DNA of 64,000 bases from a bacterium (GTDB lineage: Bacteria > SZUA-79 > Acidulodesulfobacterales > Acidulodesulfobacteraceae). Each line of letters opens with the position of its first letter. The stretch's first letter is position 1. The translations under genes were made by a program, and so were the position numbers. This document shows positions 53,525 through 63,293 of this stretch, piece after piece. The notes beneath the pieces were generated by a model. That model did no database searches. It saw only the letters and a list, made by a program, of their open reading frames with translations, and had not been told where the DNA came from. The stretch covers positions 62,001-126,000 of the forward strand of contig JAJZVN010000002.1 of NCBI GenBank assembly GCA_021845685.1. Reading direction: 5' to 3'.

Positions 53525-53590
53525 TATAAAACCTCTAATTAATACTTAATATTTTATTTTATATTATATATTTTAATATAATTTTTACAA

Positions 53591-53845
53591 TTATTTTTTT
53601 TTGTTTAAATCCTCTTCTAAATATTGCAAAGCAGATTTTAGCTCAGACATTTTTTCTAAGTTAATTTTAGAAGCATTAATATTTTCAGAAATTATACTAT
53701 CATATAATTCTTTTCTAAATATGGAAACTTCACGAGGAGCTTTTATTCCTATTTTTACATTGCTCCCGCTCACAGAAATTATCTCTATTTCAATTTCATC
53801 GCCTATCTTTATGCTTTCACCTTCTTTTCTGTTTAATATAAGCAT
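53591..53845 (-). CDS. csrA: Carbon storage regulator / translational repressor CsrA
   Basis: An RNA-binding protein that blocks translation initiation, notably of flagellin, and is controlled by FliW. The N-terminus MLILNRKEGESIKIGDEIEI and the GIKAPREVSIFRKELYDSI segment are diagnostic. At 84 residues it is longer than the ~60-75 usual, with a Lys/Glu-rich C-terminal tail. It lies between flgL and fliW, in line with flagellar-linked csrA genes. Confidence 0.96.
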   Translation of the reverse strand: MLILNRKEGESIKIGDEIEIEIISVSGSNVKIGIKAPREVSIFRKELYDSIISENINASKINLEKMSELKSALQYLEEDLNKKK

Positions 53846-54007
53846 AATTATTTTATTTAATAATTAATTTGACATCTATCCTTCTATCCTAATGATTTAT
53901 TTATAAATTTTAAAAAAAATTAAACAGCATAGATATTAAGCAATTTAATATAAATATTTAATAAATATTTAAAATATTTATACTTTTTTTACATCGCAAT
54001 ATTATCA

Positions 54008-55006
54008 TTATCCTAAGTATTTTAATAGCATAGGCGTTAATTGTGTTATCTGGGAAGACATTGCAAGGGTCGCCTGATAAGTAGTCTGGGCTTGAGTAAG
54101 ATTTGTCATGGCTTGAGGAATGTTAACGTCTTGAGTTTGACTTAACAGCTGCTGTATATTTGTTGTAACAGTCTGATAGCTTTGCGATTGTTCGGTTAAT
54201 CTTTGCTGCTTGGTTCCTATAGTTGCCTGAGCTGAAAGCAATGTGTTTAAACCGTTGTTAATACTGGAAATAATATTACTTGAATCGTTGATAAATGTAT
54301 TTGATTTTAATTCCGATTGAAATAATGATAAAACGGATAATAAACCCGACGGATTATAAGAACTATTTTGAGGATTAGGAACAGGATTGTCGCTGCCGAA
54401 TATTGCATTGGCAGTTAGGCTCGGAGCAATTGTTTCGTTTTGAGTTATCTGATACCGTTGCTGAACATCATTGCCTGCGTAAGTATAGACATTATAATTA
54501 ACCTGCGTAGGCGTTCCTCCGGAAGTTGAAGAAGGAACGCTGTAATAAGCTTGCGATGCCGTATAAGCCGGAACTTGAGAGGTATTTTCACCCGTAAATA
54601 TATTTTGTCCGTTATAATTTGTATTTGCTATCTGCGATACTTCATTAATTAATTGTCCTACTTCATTTGCCGCAGCCTGATTATTCATAGATGTATTAGT
54701 AGCGCTGTTTGCCATTTGTATAGCAAGAGTTTTTGCGTTATTTACCACTCCTACGGCACTATTTAAAGTTGAAGATGCTAATGATGAAATTTCATTAGCC
54801 AAATTTACATTTGAAGTATATTGATTAACATCCGACATAGAATTTTGATATGATAAGACGTTAACCTGCCCTGCAGGATTATCCTGAGGAGAATTAATCT
54901 GCAAGCCGCTTGAAATCTGGTTCTCTAAATTATAAATAGAAAACGATTCGTTGGATAATTGGTTATTTATATTATTGTATATCATATTATTAGTTATCTG
55001 CATCAT
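54008..55006 (-). CDS. flgL: Flagellar hook-associated protein 3 (FlgL)
   Basis: A 332-residue junction protein between hook and filament. The N-terminal helical D0/D1 region MMQITNNMIYNNINNQL...ENQISSGLQINSPQDNPAG and the C-terminal TNLTQAQTTYQATLAMSSQI helix match flagellin-like FlgL. It follows flgK in transcription order and precedes csrA-fliW, the conserved flgK-flgL-fliW-csrA layout with the last two in reversed order. Confidence 0.95.
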   Translation of the reverse strand: MMQITNNMIYNNINNQLSNESFSIYNLENQISSGLQINSPQDNPAGQVNVLSYQNSMSDVNQYTSNVNLANEISSLASSTLNSAVGVVNNAKTLAIQMANSATNTSMNNQAAANEVGQLINEVSQIANTNYNGQNIFTGENTSQVPAYTASQAYYSVPSSTSGGTPTQVNYNVYTYAGNDVQQRYQITQNETIAPSLTANAIFGSDNPVPNPQNSSYNPSGLLSVLSLFQSELKSNTFINDSSNIISSINNGLNTLLSAQATIGTKQQRLTEQSQSYQTVTTNIQQLLSQTQDVNIPQAMTNLTQAQTTYQATLAMSSQITQLTPMLLKYLG

Positions 55007-55209
55007 TTTTTACCCCTGATATCTATCTATACATTATCTATCTATTTATTTATTTAATCTATTTTTATTCAATATATTCATTTTTTAATAATTTTAATTG
55101 CCGTTTTATTACCGATAAATATTTAAAAATTCAAAACAAGTTTTATAATTAAATTTATAATTATTATATATTATTATCGCAAATAAATGTTAAAATTAAA
55201 ATATTTTCA

Positions 55210-57387
55210 TTACGGCACCATATTTAGAAGTGCAGTCATTATAGTTTGGGCAGATTTTGAAAGAGCTGCCGCAGCTTGATAAGAATTTTGATAATTGGTC
55301 AAATTTGTCATCTGGTTGTTCATATTAACTCCGACTGACGAAGAAAGCTGATTGTTAAGGTTTGTAAGCACTGAACTGGAATTTGTATAATTAGAATTGG
55401 TGCTTTGAGCCGCAGTACCTATATCAGATACTATAGAAGCATAATAATTTGAAATAGTTCCGCTTGAACCGTTTATATTTACACTATTGTTTTGAATACC
55501 TGCTATATTAAGCGCATTAGCGTTATTTCCCTGTAAACCTATGCTGTTCATTTGCGTTAAAGTCATAGGCGTAGCATATGCGGCAGGCGCTGAATTAGAT
55601 TGCGGCGATAAAACATTTGCCGTAAAACTATCTCCGTTTTGCGGGACGCCTGTAATTGAAACATGAAAATTTTGCGCATTAGTAGTAGTATTTGAATTAT
55701 TTTGATTTCCAAAAAAAACAGAATATACAGGCTGTCCGCTTGAATTAGTTGTCGACGTTATATCTTGATATTGGGTTTGTCCCGTCGTTGTATTTGTAAT
55801 TGCAAAATTATAAGATGAACCGGCCGTTCCGTTTATAGTAGCAGTTTGAGGAGGATTATAATAAGTTATCGTATATTGCCCTCCTTCATTGCTGTTTGTC
55901 AGGTTTGTTCCATTTGTATAAGTCGTCGGATTAATAACCGAACCGGCGCTAATTGTGGCATTACCAGTATTATTGGGATTAACGGCAGTTGAAACCGCAG
56001 CGGCAGCCGCAACTTGAGACGCAGATAAATTTGGATTAACCGCCATTGTAAAAGCAGGGTCGGTTGTTAGCTGATTAACCGTAAATGTGTCTCCGCTTGC
56101 CGGAGCTCCGCCTGTCGTAGAAGTGGAGGTTATATTCGCCGAAACCCCGTCAAAACCTACAGTATATACTTTTTGACCATAATTATTAGTTGTGGAAGAT
56201 ATATTGACTGAGGAACTGCTTAAAGCTTGATTTGTTGTATTATTATAAACGCTAAAACTGCCTGCAGTTGTTCCTGCGGTAATTGTATAATTATCCCCCG
56301 TCAAATTTTGGGGATTTGTAACCGCGCCAGTTGATATAGTCGCATCGTTAACTGTTGTTCCAGTTAAAGTATTCTTTCCTATCGCAGTTTTTAAATCAGG
56401 GCTAAAAAAATAATTTCCCGTTGAACCGTCAAGACCGTAACCGTTTGATTGCGCCGAATTTACATTGTCGGTAATAGCCGCCGCTACCGAGTTTAGCTGA
56501 TTAATATATGACGGCGCGGCTGTCTGCTGTAAATATACATAAGCGCCTAAAGTTCCTCCCGTTACGCTTGAAGTAATATTTTGAACGGTAGAATCAGGTC
56601 CGTTCCACATAATATTAAGAGAGCTGACGTTTTTGCCGTTAATTTGAGTAGACAAATTGTAAGATGTGTCGCTGGATACTAATGCATTTCCGCCGAGAGA
56701 TATATTAATTTTCCCGTTCTGATTTTCATAATAGGATATATTAACTAACTTTGACAGACTATTTATAGCCGCTGCTCTCTGATCTCTCAATTCGTTTGCA
56801 TTACTTCCCGCATTCTGGGCATATGTAACTTGCTGATTTAAAGATGCAATCTGCTTGGTATAAGAATTTATTTCAGGTATTACTCCGTTTATAGATGTTC
56901 CTGTTGAAGCAACGGTATTAGCAATTGTCGTGTATGCATTATTAATATTTCCGGTTAAAGTTGAAGCATCAGATAAAAGCGCTGTTCTTTGAGCAGTGCT
57001 TGAAGGATTATTTGCAACATTTTGCCAATCGTTAAAAAATTTAGTTATCGCAGAATTAAATCCGGACCCTGAAGTATCGTTAAAAACATTTTGTATTTGC
57101 TGCAGCCCTTGATAAAGAGTATTATAATAGCTGTTGTTGGTAGTTTCGCTATTAACCTCGTTTTGAACAAAAGAATCTGTTTGCCGATGTATTGTCGTTA
57201 AATTAACACCCGTGCCATAATTATAAGGAGCCCCTACAACAGCCGGAGCTTCCGTTAAAATAGGATTTTCATTGTTATAAAAAGGTGTATTTACATTGGC
57301 AATATTTTGACCTTCAACGTTCATTGCCGCCTCATTAGCGTTTAATGCAGAATTGGCAATATTTAATATATTATTTATACTTAACAT
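55210..57387 (-). CDS. flgK: Flagellar hook-associated protein 1 (FlgK)
   Basis: A 725-residue hook-filament junction protein. The N-terminal NIANSALNANEAAMNVEGQNIANVNTPFY rod-type motif and the C-terminal NNQMTNLTNYQNSYQAAAALSKSAQTI helix are diagnostic. It is much longer than usual (about 450-600) because a ~100-residue Ser/Thr/Asn-rich domain, with pattern ATIS-G-V...YTIT...GDTF/GDSF, occurs twice (about 347-437 and 477-587). The repeats likely extend the outward-facing part. It is followed by flgL and preceded by flgN. Confidence 0.94.
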   Translation of the reverse strand: MLSINNILNIANSALNANEAAMNVEGQNIANVNTPFYNNENPILTEAPAVVGAPYNYGTGVNLTTIHRQTDSFVQNEVNSETTNNSYYNTLYQGLQQIQNVFNDTSGSGFNSAITKFFNDWQNVANNPSSTAQRTALLSDASTLTGNINNAYTTIANTVASTGTSINGVIPEINSYTKQIASLNQQVTYAQNAGSNANELRDQRAAAINSLSKLVNISYYENQNGKINISLGGNALVSSDTSYNLSTQINGKNVSSLNIMWNGPDSTVQNITSSVTGGTLGAYVYLQQTAAPSYINQLNSVAAAITDNVNSAQSNGYGLDGSTGNYFFSPDLKTAIGKNTLTGTTVNDATISTGAVTNPQNLTGDNYTITAGTTAGSFSVYNNTTNQALSSSSVNISSTTNNYGQKVYTVGFDGVSANITSTSTTGGAPASGDTFTVNQLTTDPAFTMAVNPNLSASQVAAAAAVSTAVNPNNTGNATISAGSVINPTTYTNGTNLTNSNEGGQYTITYYNPPQTATINGTAGSSYNFAITNTTTGQTQYQDITSTTNSSGQPVYSVFFGNQNNSNTTTNAQNFHVSITGVPQNGDSFTANVLSPQSNSAPAAYATPMTLTQMNSIGLQGNNANALNIAGIQNNSVNINGSSGTISNYYASIVSDIGTAAQSTNSNYTNSSSVLTNLNNQLSSSVGVNMNNQMTNLTNYQNSYQAAAALSKSAQTIMTALLNMVP

Positions 57388-57465
57388 TTTTTTACCAGAA
57401 AATAAATTTCTATGGAAGAATTAAAAATTAATTATTAATTTTCAAGCATAATTACAAAGCCTGTT

Positions 57466-58026
57466 TTAAATTTTTATATCCTTAACCAAACAAACGGATT
57501 TTTTTAAATTTTTATTATTATATGAAGCATTTTTATTATAATCACAGTTATAATCTTTATTGAATAAATTAATTATAAAAGAAATAGTCAACTGATTGTA
57601 ATACATATTCTTATTTACGAGATCGCTGAGTCCGCCGCTTATGTTTATAATTTCATAAATAGAATTTCTTAATTCGTTTTTGATTTCATTTAATTCTAAA
57701 TATTCATCATCATTATTTTCTGCATCGGCATCTCTTTTATCTTCTTTTTTGGTTACGGTTATATTGCTATAGTTAATTGCGCCGTCCATAATTCCGCTAT
57801 ATTTTATTTCAGAATTGTTATTATCTATATTATTTAGCATTAATATTTTTAAGCTGTTTAAATTTAAATTAATTTCTTTTAATTTTTTGTTAAATTCAAT
57901 CAAATGATCGGAATGCGGAACATTTGATGATTGAACTATTATATAAAGTTCTTTAATATCTTTCTTTATAATATTAACTAAATTTAAAAGATTATTTAAA
58001 ACTATTTTTTTTATAATATTTTCCAT
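57466..58026 (-). CDS. FlgN-like flagellar chaperone (by position)
   Basis: A 186-residue, mostly helical protein with a heptad-like N-terminal region and polar Asn/Lys-rich ends. Lying between flgM and flgK, it matches the usual place of flgN, the export chaperone for FlgK and FlgL. Sequence similarity to FlgN is too weak to see by eye, so the call rests on synteny and helical character. It starts 16 bases after the flgM stop. Confidence 0.6.
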   Translation of the reverse strand: MENIIKKIVLNNLLNLVNIIKKDIKELYIIVQSSNVPHSDHLIEFNKKLKEINLNLNSLKILMLNNIDNNNSEIKYSGIMDGAINYSNITVTKKEDKRDADAENNDDEYLELNEIKNELRNSIYEIINISGGLSDLVNKNMYYNQLTISFIINLFNKDYNCDYNKNASYNNKNLKKSVCLVKDIKI

Positions 58027-58042
58027 ACAGATTTATAATATT

Positions 58043-58333
58043 TTATTTAATAATATTTATTAAATTTATAATCCCGGCGGCTATTTTAGAGCTATCCGCA
58101 TATGTTCCTGCATTAATATTATTTTGTATATCGTTTATTTTAGAAACATTAGCCGTACCAGCATTATTTATTTGATTTTTTATATTTTCTATAAACATAC
58201 CGCTATCTGATATATTGATAGAATCAGCCGGAACCGAACCCGAATTGCCGATATTTTTTAAAGCTTTTTCTTTAGTTTTATAAAGATCGGACGAATTATT
58301 GTTAGGTAAAATACTATTAATTTCGATTGCCAT
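58043..58333 (-). CDS. flgM: Negative regulator of flagellin synthesis FlgM (anti-sigma-28)
   Basis: A 96-residue protein that binds sigma-28 until it is exported through the completed hook. The conserved C-terminal region KINDIQNNINAGTYADSSKIAAGII has the FlgM pattern (I-x-x-I-x-x-x-I-x-x-G-x-Y-x-x-x-S-x-K-I-A), and the N-terminus is short and polar as usual. It starts the flgM-flgN-flgK-flgL gene run on the minus strand. Its presence predicts a sigma-28-dependent late flagellar class. Confidence 0.93.
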   Translation of the reverse strand: MAIEINSILPNNNSSDLYKTKEKALKNIGNSGSVPADSINISDSGMFIENIKNQINNAGTANVSKINDIQNNINAGTYADSSKIAAGIINLINIIK

Positions 58334-58430
58334 AATTATTCTCCGCTATATTTAATTTATTATATATAGCAATCGTCATTTTTATTAAAATTCTTTAATC
58401 ATTTATCATTTATTGTTTATTATTTAATTA

Positions 58431-59543
58431 TTAGATTACTTTTATTCTTGCCGACAATGCTCCTGCCGCTTTTATTGTTTCCAAAATAGATATAATACTT
58501 GAGGTAGAAGCGCCGACGGCATTTAACGCCTTAACAAGTTTTGCTACCGTTAATCCTCTTTTGATTAAAAAAGCCTTAGGAAGTTTTTTATGATTAATTT
58601 TCACGGTTATATTTCTGTTTGAAATAGCTACCGATGATATTTTGATATTTCCGCCCATTACTACCGTGCCAGATCTTTCATCTATAACTATAATAGCAGG
58701 GGTATGTGTTTTAATATTTATTGCGTTTATTAATGATATATATTTTGCAACTTTTCCGTAAAATGAAGGTTTAACGTTAACGGCGACGGCTGTAGAATTT
58801 AAATCGGATGCGGTGGCTTTGCCGAATTTTGCATTTATTGCCGATGTAATTCTTTCCGCATTGATAAATCCGGGATTTTTTAAAATTAATTTTAAAATTT
58901 TATATGAATTTAATCCTATAGAAATACCTTTTTCTACAATACCTCCGTCATCGATAATGCCTGCAGTCTGAAAATTTTCGGAAACAGGTATATAGCCCGG
59001 GAGCGGCATAATATTATCGGTGGCAACATTTCCGCCGGTAGAAATGCTGCCCTGCGCTAACGCATAAACTTTGCCGTTAGGTCCTTTCATAGGAGACATC
59101 AGAAGAACACCGCCCTGCAAACTCGTTGCGTTTCCTATAGAAGCTACCGTTACATTGATTTTTTGACCCGGAACCGCAAAAGGAGGCAGCTCTGCCGTAA
59201 CCATAACTGCGGCAGTATCTCTAATTTCATATAATGACGACTCATTGGTATTTATGCCTAATTTTGAAAGCATAGTTACTATACTTTGCTGCGTTACATT
59301 TACTCCCCATTGGTCTCCCGTTCCGTCAAGTCCGACTACTATACCATAGCCTACCAAGGGGTTGCTCATAGCTCCGTATATTGAAGTTATATCGCCTATA
59401 GTTGCAGCTTCGCAATTATTATTTACATTTAATAAAGCAGCATTAAATAAAAGACTAAATATTAAAATTAAAAAAATTAAAAAATTATTTTTTAATTTTA
59501 ATATAACTTTTTTTCTAAATGCATGACAATTAAATATTCGCAT
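58431..59543 (-). CDS. flgI: Flagellar P-ring protein FlgI
   Basis: A 370-residue periplasmic protein forming the P-ring in the peptidoglycan layer. A signal peptide (about 18-47) precedes family motifs NPLVGYGIVVGLDGTGDQ, AAVMVTAELPPFAVPGQKI and IIVIDERSGTVVMGGNIKI. The length is typical. It lies between flgH and flgM in the minus-strand flagellar run and implies a peptidoglycan layer with an outer membrane. Confidence 0.97.
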   Translation of the reverse strand: MRIFNCHAFRKKVILKLKNNFLIFLILIFSLLFNAALLNVNNNCEAATIGDITSIYGAMSNPLVGYGIVVGLDGTGDQWGVNVTQQSIVTMLSKLGINTNESSLYEIRDTAAVMVTAELPPFAVPGQKINVTVASIGNATSLQGGVLLMSPMKGPNGKVYALAQGSISTGGNVATDNIMPLPGYIPVSENFQTAGIIDDGGIVEKGISIGLNSYKILKLILKNPGFINAERITSAINAKFGKATASDLNSTAVAVNVKPSFYGKVAKYISLINAINIKTHTPAIIVIDERSGTVVMGGNIKISSVAISNRNITVKINHKKLPKAFLIKRGLTVAKLVKALNAVGASTSSIISILETIKAAGALSARIKVI

Positions 59544-59751
59544 TTATTTTCTCCGATAATATTATTGTATTATATTTTAACATAACAAATAACACGCAAA
59601 GTGGGTATGTATTGAGTAATAGGTAATATTTATAACATTATATTATTATATTAAATATAAATATTAAATTAATACATTAGATATTATTGTATAAGATATT
59701 GATAATAAATGAAAACATATAAAATTATATTCACTTTTGGTAAAATTTACA

Positions 59752-60471
59752 TTAAAACGGCCATAAGAAATTCAAAATACGATACAGCCAACCTGGTGAT
59801 TGCTGCCAATTGACGGGACCCTGCCCGTTAATCCATATTCTTTCATCCGCAATTTGACTTGAAAGAACCGTATTGCCCGGGGATATATCAATAGGTCTAA
59901 CTATCCCCTTAATTAAAATATATCTTTTTTCCCTGTTCAAAGAAACTATCCTTTCGCCTTTTAATTCTAAATTTCCGTTAGGATAAACCTTTACAACCTG
60001 TGCCTCTATAGTTGTATAAATCTGACCTGAATCTGAAACCCCGCCGCCGCCGTTAAAACTTTCAACATTGGAACCGTTATAGCCTGTGGGTTTTGACGTG
60101 GAACTGCCAAATGAAAAACTTCCCTGCCCAGATGAATTTTTAGATAATGTTGTGCCGGATGCGTCTTGAGCTTGAGTTTGATCATTAACAATTATCGTTA
60201 CTATATCGTTTAAAGTAAAAGCGGTATTGTCGGTAAATAAATTTGATCCTGCCGATGTTCCTGTCCATAAAGAACCTGCTATTTGTTTATGTATGATAGA
60301 ATTTTTTGCTGTAGGCTTAACATATGTCGGCGGAACCATTGATTTAGGAGGTGTTATATTTCCGGCGCATCCGCTCAAAGCAAACGATAAGCTGATAAGC
60401 ATTATTGCGGTAATAATAATTTTATTTTTATGCTTATTGTTTTTAATTTTATAAATCAGCATATTTTTCAT
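59752..60471 (-). CDS. flgH: Flagellar L-ring lipoprotein FlgH
   Basis: A 239-residue outer-membrane lipoprotein forming the L-ring. The lipobox LSGC places the lipidated residue at Cys 35. Motifs are GSLWTGTSAGSNLF, DIVTIIVNDQTQAQ, NLELKGERIVSLNREKR and IDISPGNTVLSSQIADERI, all typical of FlgH. It requires an outer membrane. It sits between flgA and flgI. Confidence 0.96.
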   Translation of the reverse strand: MKNMLIYKIKNNKHKNKIIITAIMLISLSFALSGCAGNITPPKSMVPPTYVKPTAKNSIIHKQIAGSLWTGTSAGSNLFTDNTAFTLNDIVTIIVNDQTQAQDASGTTLSKNSSGQGSFSFGSSTSKPTGYNGSNVESFNGGGGVSDSGQIYTTIEAQVVKVYPNGNLELKGERIVSLNREKRYILIKGIVRPIDISPGNTVLSSQIADERIWINGQGPVNWQQSPGWLYRILNFLWPF

Positions 60472-60516
60472 AATCTTTACTCACTTGTATATTTTTTTAT
60501 TTTTATAATTTTAAAT

Positions 60517-61290
60517 TTAATTCACCGTAACCAATTTATTTGTTTTTACTCTACCAGTAATAATATTGCCTGATTCAAGATTCTTTACTCTTATAGTCTG
60601 ACCGTAAGCGCCCGCTTGCAGAGCCATTCCGCGCATTTTTATATTTATGCCGTACTTTTTATAAACTATTGATATAATATCTCCAAAATTAATAATTCTT
60701 TTTCTTTCGGAGTTTATTTTAGTAATAGGAGTATTTTGAGGTATAAAAATCACTGCTTCTTTTCCTGCAGTTTTATTTAAATAAAAATTATATCCTCCAT
60801 AAATATTTGGAATATTAATATTTTTGATTTTCAACTCTTTTTTATTCAGAATCTGAAATTTTCCTATGGGGCATGAAGAAATAACAACAGGCGCAATTAT
60901 AGTATTATTAAAATCGGCATAGAATAATTTAATAAGTTTGCCGTTTCTTTTGTTTATTAGTTTAATAACTGCCGTATGCATTCCTGCAAAACCTTGATTA
61001 TAAAAATCGTATTTTATAAAATAATTCTGCATATTAATTCTATTAAAATTATTTATAGATAATTTAAAATTTGAAATATGCATATATTTAACATAATTTT
61101 TGTAGCCTGAAGGAATACTGTTAAAAAAAGATTTAATTATATTATTTTTTAAGCTCTTTAATAAAAGAAAATTTCCGCCTTTAATTTTGCCTGCCGCAGC
61201 CCCGGATGCGTAAACATCATTGGCGTTAGCATAAAGAAAAAAAAATAAAAAAAACATTATAGCTAAATTTAATTTAAATTTATATTTCAT
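60517..61290 (-). CDS. flgA: Flagella basal-body P-ring formation protein FlgA
   Basis: A 257-residue exported chaperone for P-ring assembly. A signal peptide covers about 8-27. The C-terminal ~70 residues hold the SAF-like segment typical of FlgA (ITKINSERKRIINFGDIIS, then MRGMALQAGAYGQTIRVKNL and SGNIITGRV). The N-terminal domain is divergent. It sits between flgG and flgH, the common order in delta- and epsilon-type flagellar operons. Confidence 0.9.
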   Translation of the reverse strand: MKYKFKLNLAIMFFLFFFLYANANDVYASGAAAGKIKGGNFLLLKSLKNNIIKSFFNSIPSGYKNYVKYMHISNFKLSINNFNRINMQNYFIKYDFYNQGFAGMHTAVIKLINKRNGKLIKLFYADFNNTIIAPVVISSCPIGKFQILNKKELKIKNINIPNIYGGYNFYLNKTAGKEAVIFIPQNTPITKINSERKRIINFGDIISIVYKKYGINIKMRGMALQAGAYGQTIRVKNLESGNIITGRVKTNKLVTVN

Positions 61291-61322
61291 AGTTTATATT
61301 TGCTAATCTATTAAAAATCTAA

Positions 61323-62108
61323 TTACGGAATCAAAGATGCAGCAGTTTGAAGCATCTGATTTGCAATAGTTATAGCTTTTGAATCTATCGTATAAGCATT
61401 TTGCGCCGTAATCATAGATACCATCTGTCCTACTAAATTAACATTGGACATCTCTAAGAATCCCTGCTGAATAGTTCCTAAGCCGTTTTGACCGGGCGTG
61501 CCGACTTGAGGAACACCTGAAGCTGATGTTTGAAGATATAAATTGTGCCCTATGCTATTCAACCCTGCAGGATTAATAAAATTGGTCAGCGTAATCGTTC
61601 CAACCTGAACAGGATTAGTTTGACCTGATACGGCAGCCGATACCGTGCCGTCCTGAGCTATACTTATAGAAGTCGCATTTGGAGGAATAGTAATAGGCGG
61701 AACTAATGTATAACCCGTTGCGTTCACCAATTGCCCCTGCGAATTAGTCTGTAAAGTTCCGTCTCTTGTATATGCCGTTTGCCCGTTTGCCATCTGTATC
61801 TGAAAAAACCCTTGACCTTCAATCGCTAAATCAAGCGGATTTGAAGTTTGCTGTAAATCCCCCTGCGTAAATTCTTTTTCAATAGACGAGACTTTAGACC
61901 CCAATCCTAACTGAATTCCCGTCGGAACTTGAGTGTATTCGGATGAATATGATCCGGGAGACTTTATCGTCTGATAAAAAAGGTCTTCAAAATTAACTCT
62001 TGATTCTTTATATCCTGTAGTATTGGTATTTGCAAGATTATTTGCTATATTGTCTATTTCAATCTGCTGTCCTTCCATACCTGTGGAAGCAGTCCATAAT
62101 GCTCTCAA
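61323..62108 (-). CDS. flgG: Flagellar distal rod protein FlgG
   Basis: A 261-residue rod protein with the N-terminal ALWTASTGMEGQQIEIDNIANNLANTNTTGYK (in two parts) and the C-terminal EMSNVNLVGQMVSMITAQNAYTIDSKAI. The start chosen is TTG at 62108, with GGGAGGGA just upstream (62114-62121) at correct spacing, so translation begins LRALWTAST as in other FlgG proteins. The longer ATG start at 62159 would add 17 hydrophobic residues unlike the family. R2 copy C lies upstream. Confidence 0.96.
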   Translation of the reverse strand: MRALWTASTGMEGQQIEIDNIANNLANTNTTGYKESRVNFEDLFYQTIKSPGSYSSEYTQVPTGIQLGLGSKVSSIEKEFTQGDLQQTSNPLDLAIEGQGFFQIQMANGQTAYTRDGTLQTNSQGQLVNATGYTLVPPITIPPNATSISIAQDGTVSAAVSGQTNPVQVGTITLTNFINPAGLNSIGHNLYLQTSASGVPQVGTPGQNGLGTIQQGFLEMSNVNLVGQMVSMITAQNAYTIDSKAITIANQMLQTAASLIP

Positions 62109-62194
62109 TTTGTTCCCTCCCTTTATATATAAAATATATAAATATAATTCATATAACATAATATTGTCATATGAATTATAAAATTAAAAAAACC

Positions 62195-62381
62195 TTAACT
62201 CAACTTCATCGTTTTTATTATTATAGTTTTTATTATTATAGTTTTTATTATTATAAAATTATAACTTATTGATATTGTTGAATTTTATTTTTTATTTTGT
62301 AGTCCCCATAAACATTTTTATTGCCCCCATAAATATAGTAATATCAATATGCTGCTGTTAATTATGGTGAAGTCGGGTTAA
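62195..62381. repeat. R2 dispersed repeat, copy C
   Basis: A 187-bp element with ends TTAACTCAACTTCATC and ATGGTGAAGTCGGGTTAA. It is nearly identical to copy B apart from two extra tandem units of GTTTTTATTATTATA near the left end. It sits between flgF and flgG, within the presumed flgF-flgG operon, so it may also affect transcript stability there. Confidence 0.82.
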
Positions 62382-62516
62382 ATTAAGTTAAACTCCCCGC
62401 ATAGATATATATATACGATAAAAATAGCAAAAATACAGCAGCAATATATATGTCAATCATAAGCATAAGTATATAATTATAAGCATCGCCATAGACAATA
62501 AAAGTAAGCTGTATAT

Positions 62517-63293
62517 TTAAACTGCAGCTCCTACGGTATTTATTGCAACATTGTCAATTTGAGAATATGATTTTAAGACATTATTCATTGTAGATTTAAC
62601 CTGGCTTATATCTATAAGTTCAACCATGCTTTGAATTTCATTGACATTTGATTCTTCTATATACCCTTGCTCAATTTTTGGATTTTTAAGCAGCACGGGT
62701 TTTCCCGACTTTTTAGTCTCTGAAAATAACGTATTGCCGTTTCTTGAAAGCAATGAAGAATTTTTAAAATCAACTGTTCCAATTTTACCTGCATATTGAT
62801 TTTCATTGGTTTGCGGATTTAAAATATTTATAATACCGTTCTGTGAAATAGTAATATTTGAGCCTCTTTCCGTAAGGCTAATCGGTTTTCCGTTAGTGCC
62901 TAAAACAAGATATCCTTCTTGCGTTACAATCTGGTTGTCGCTATTTAACGAGAAAGAACCGTTCCTTGTATATTTAATTCCTTCAGGCGTTTTAACTACA
63001 AAAAAACCTTTGCCCGAAATAGCCAAGTCTAATCTGTTTCCTGTATGTTTTAACGCTCCTTGAGAAAAATTATTATAACTGTAAAGCATAATAGGATATT
63101 GATTGTCTGCGAGAGGTTTTTTATCACCTGCATTTACGGCGCTAATAGCTTTTTGTGATAAAAAATCGCCAAACACCGAACCTTCGCTTTTATATCCGAC
63201 GGTATTTATATTGGCAAGATTATTAGTAATAATATTCATTTTATTGCCTTCCGATATAATTCCGCTTAAATTAATATATAATCCGCCGTTCAA
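62517..63293 (-). CDS. flgF: Flagellar basal-body rod protein FlgF
   Basis: A 258-residue proximal rod protein of the FlgF/FlgG/FlgE family. The N-terminus is GLYINLSGIISEGNKMNIITNNLANINTVGYKSE (in two parts), the middle has LDLAISGKGFFVVKTPEGIKYTRNGSF, and the C-terminus is EQGYIEESNVNEIQSMVELIDISQ. FlgF is chosen over FlgG by length, the divergent N-terminus and its position before flgG. It is the first gene of the minus-strand flagellar run in this window. Confidence 0.92.
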   Translation of the reverse strand: MNGGLYINLSGIISEGNKMNIITNNLANINTVGYKSEGSVFGDFLSQKAISAVNAGDKKPLADNQYPIMLYSYNNFSQGALKHTGNRLDLAISGKGFFVVKTPEGIKYTRNGSFSLNSDNQIVTQEGYLVLGTNGKPISLTERGSNITISQNGIINILNPQTNENQYAGKIGTVDFKNSSLLSRNGNTLFSETKKSGKPVLLKNPKIEQGYIEESNVNEIQSMVELIDISQVKSTMNNVLKSYSQIDNVAINTVGAAV

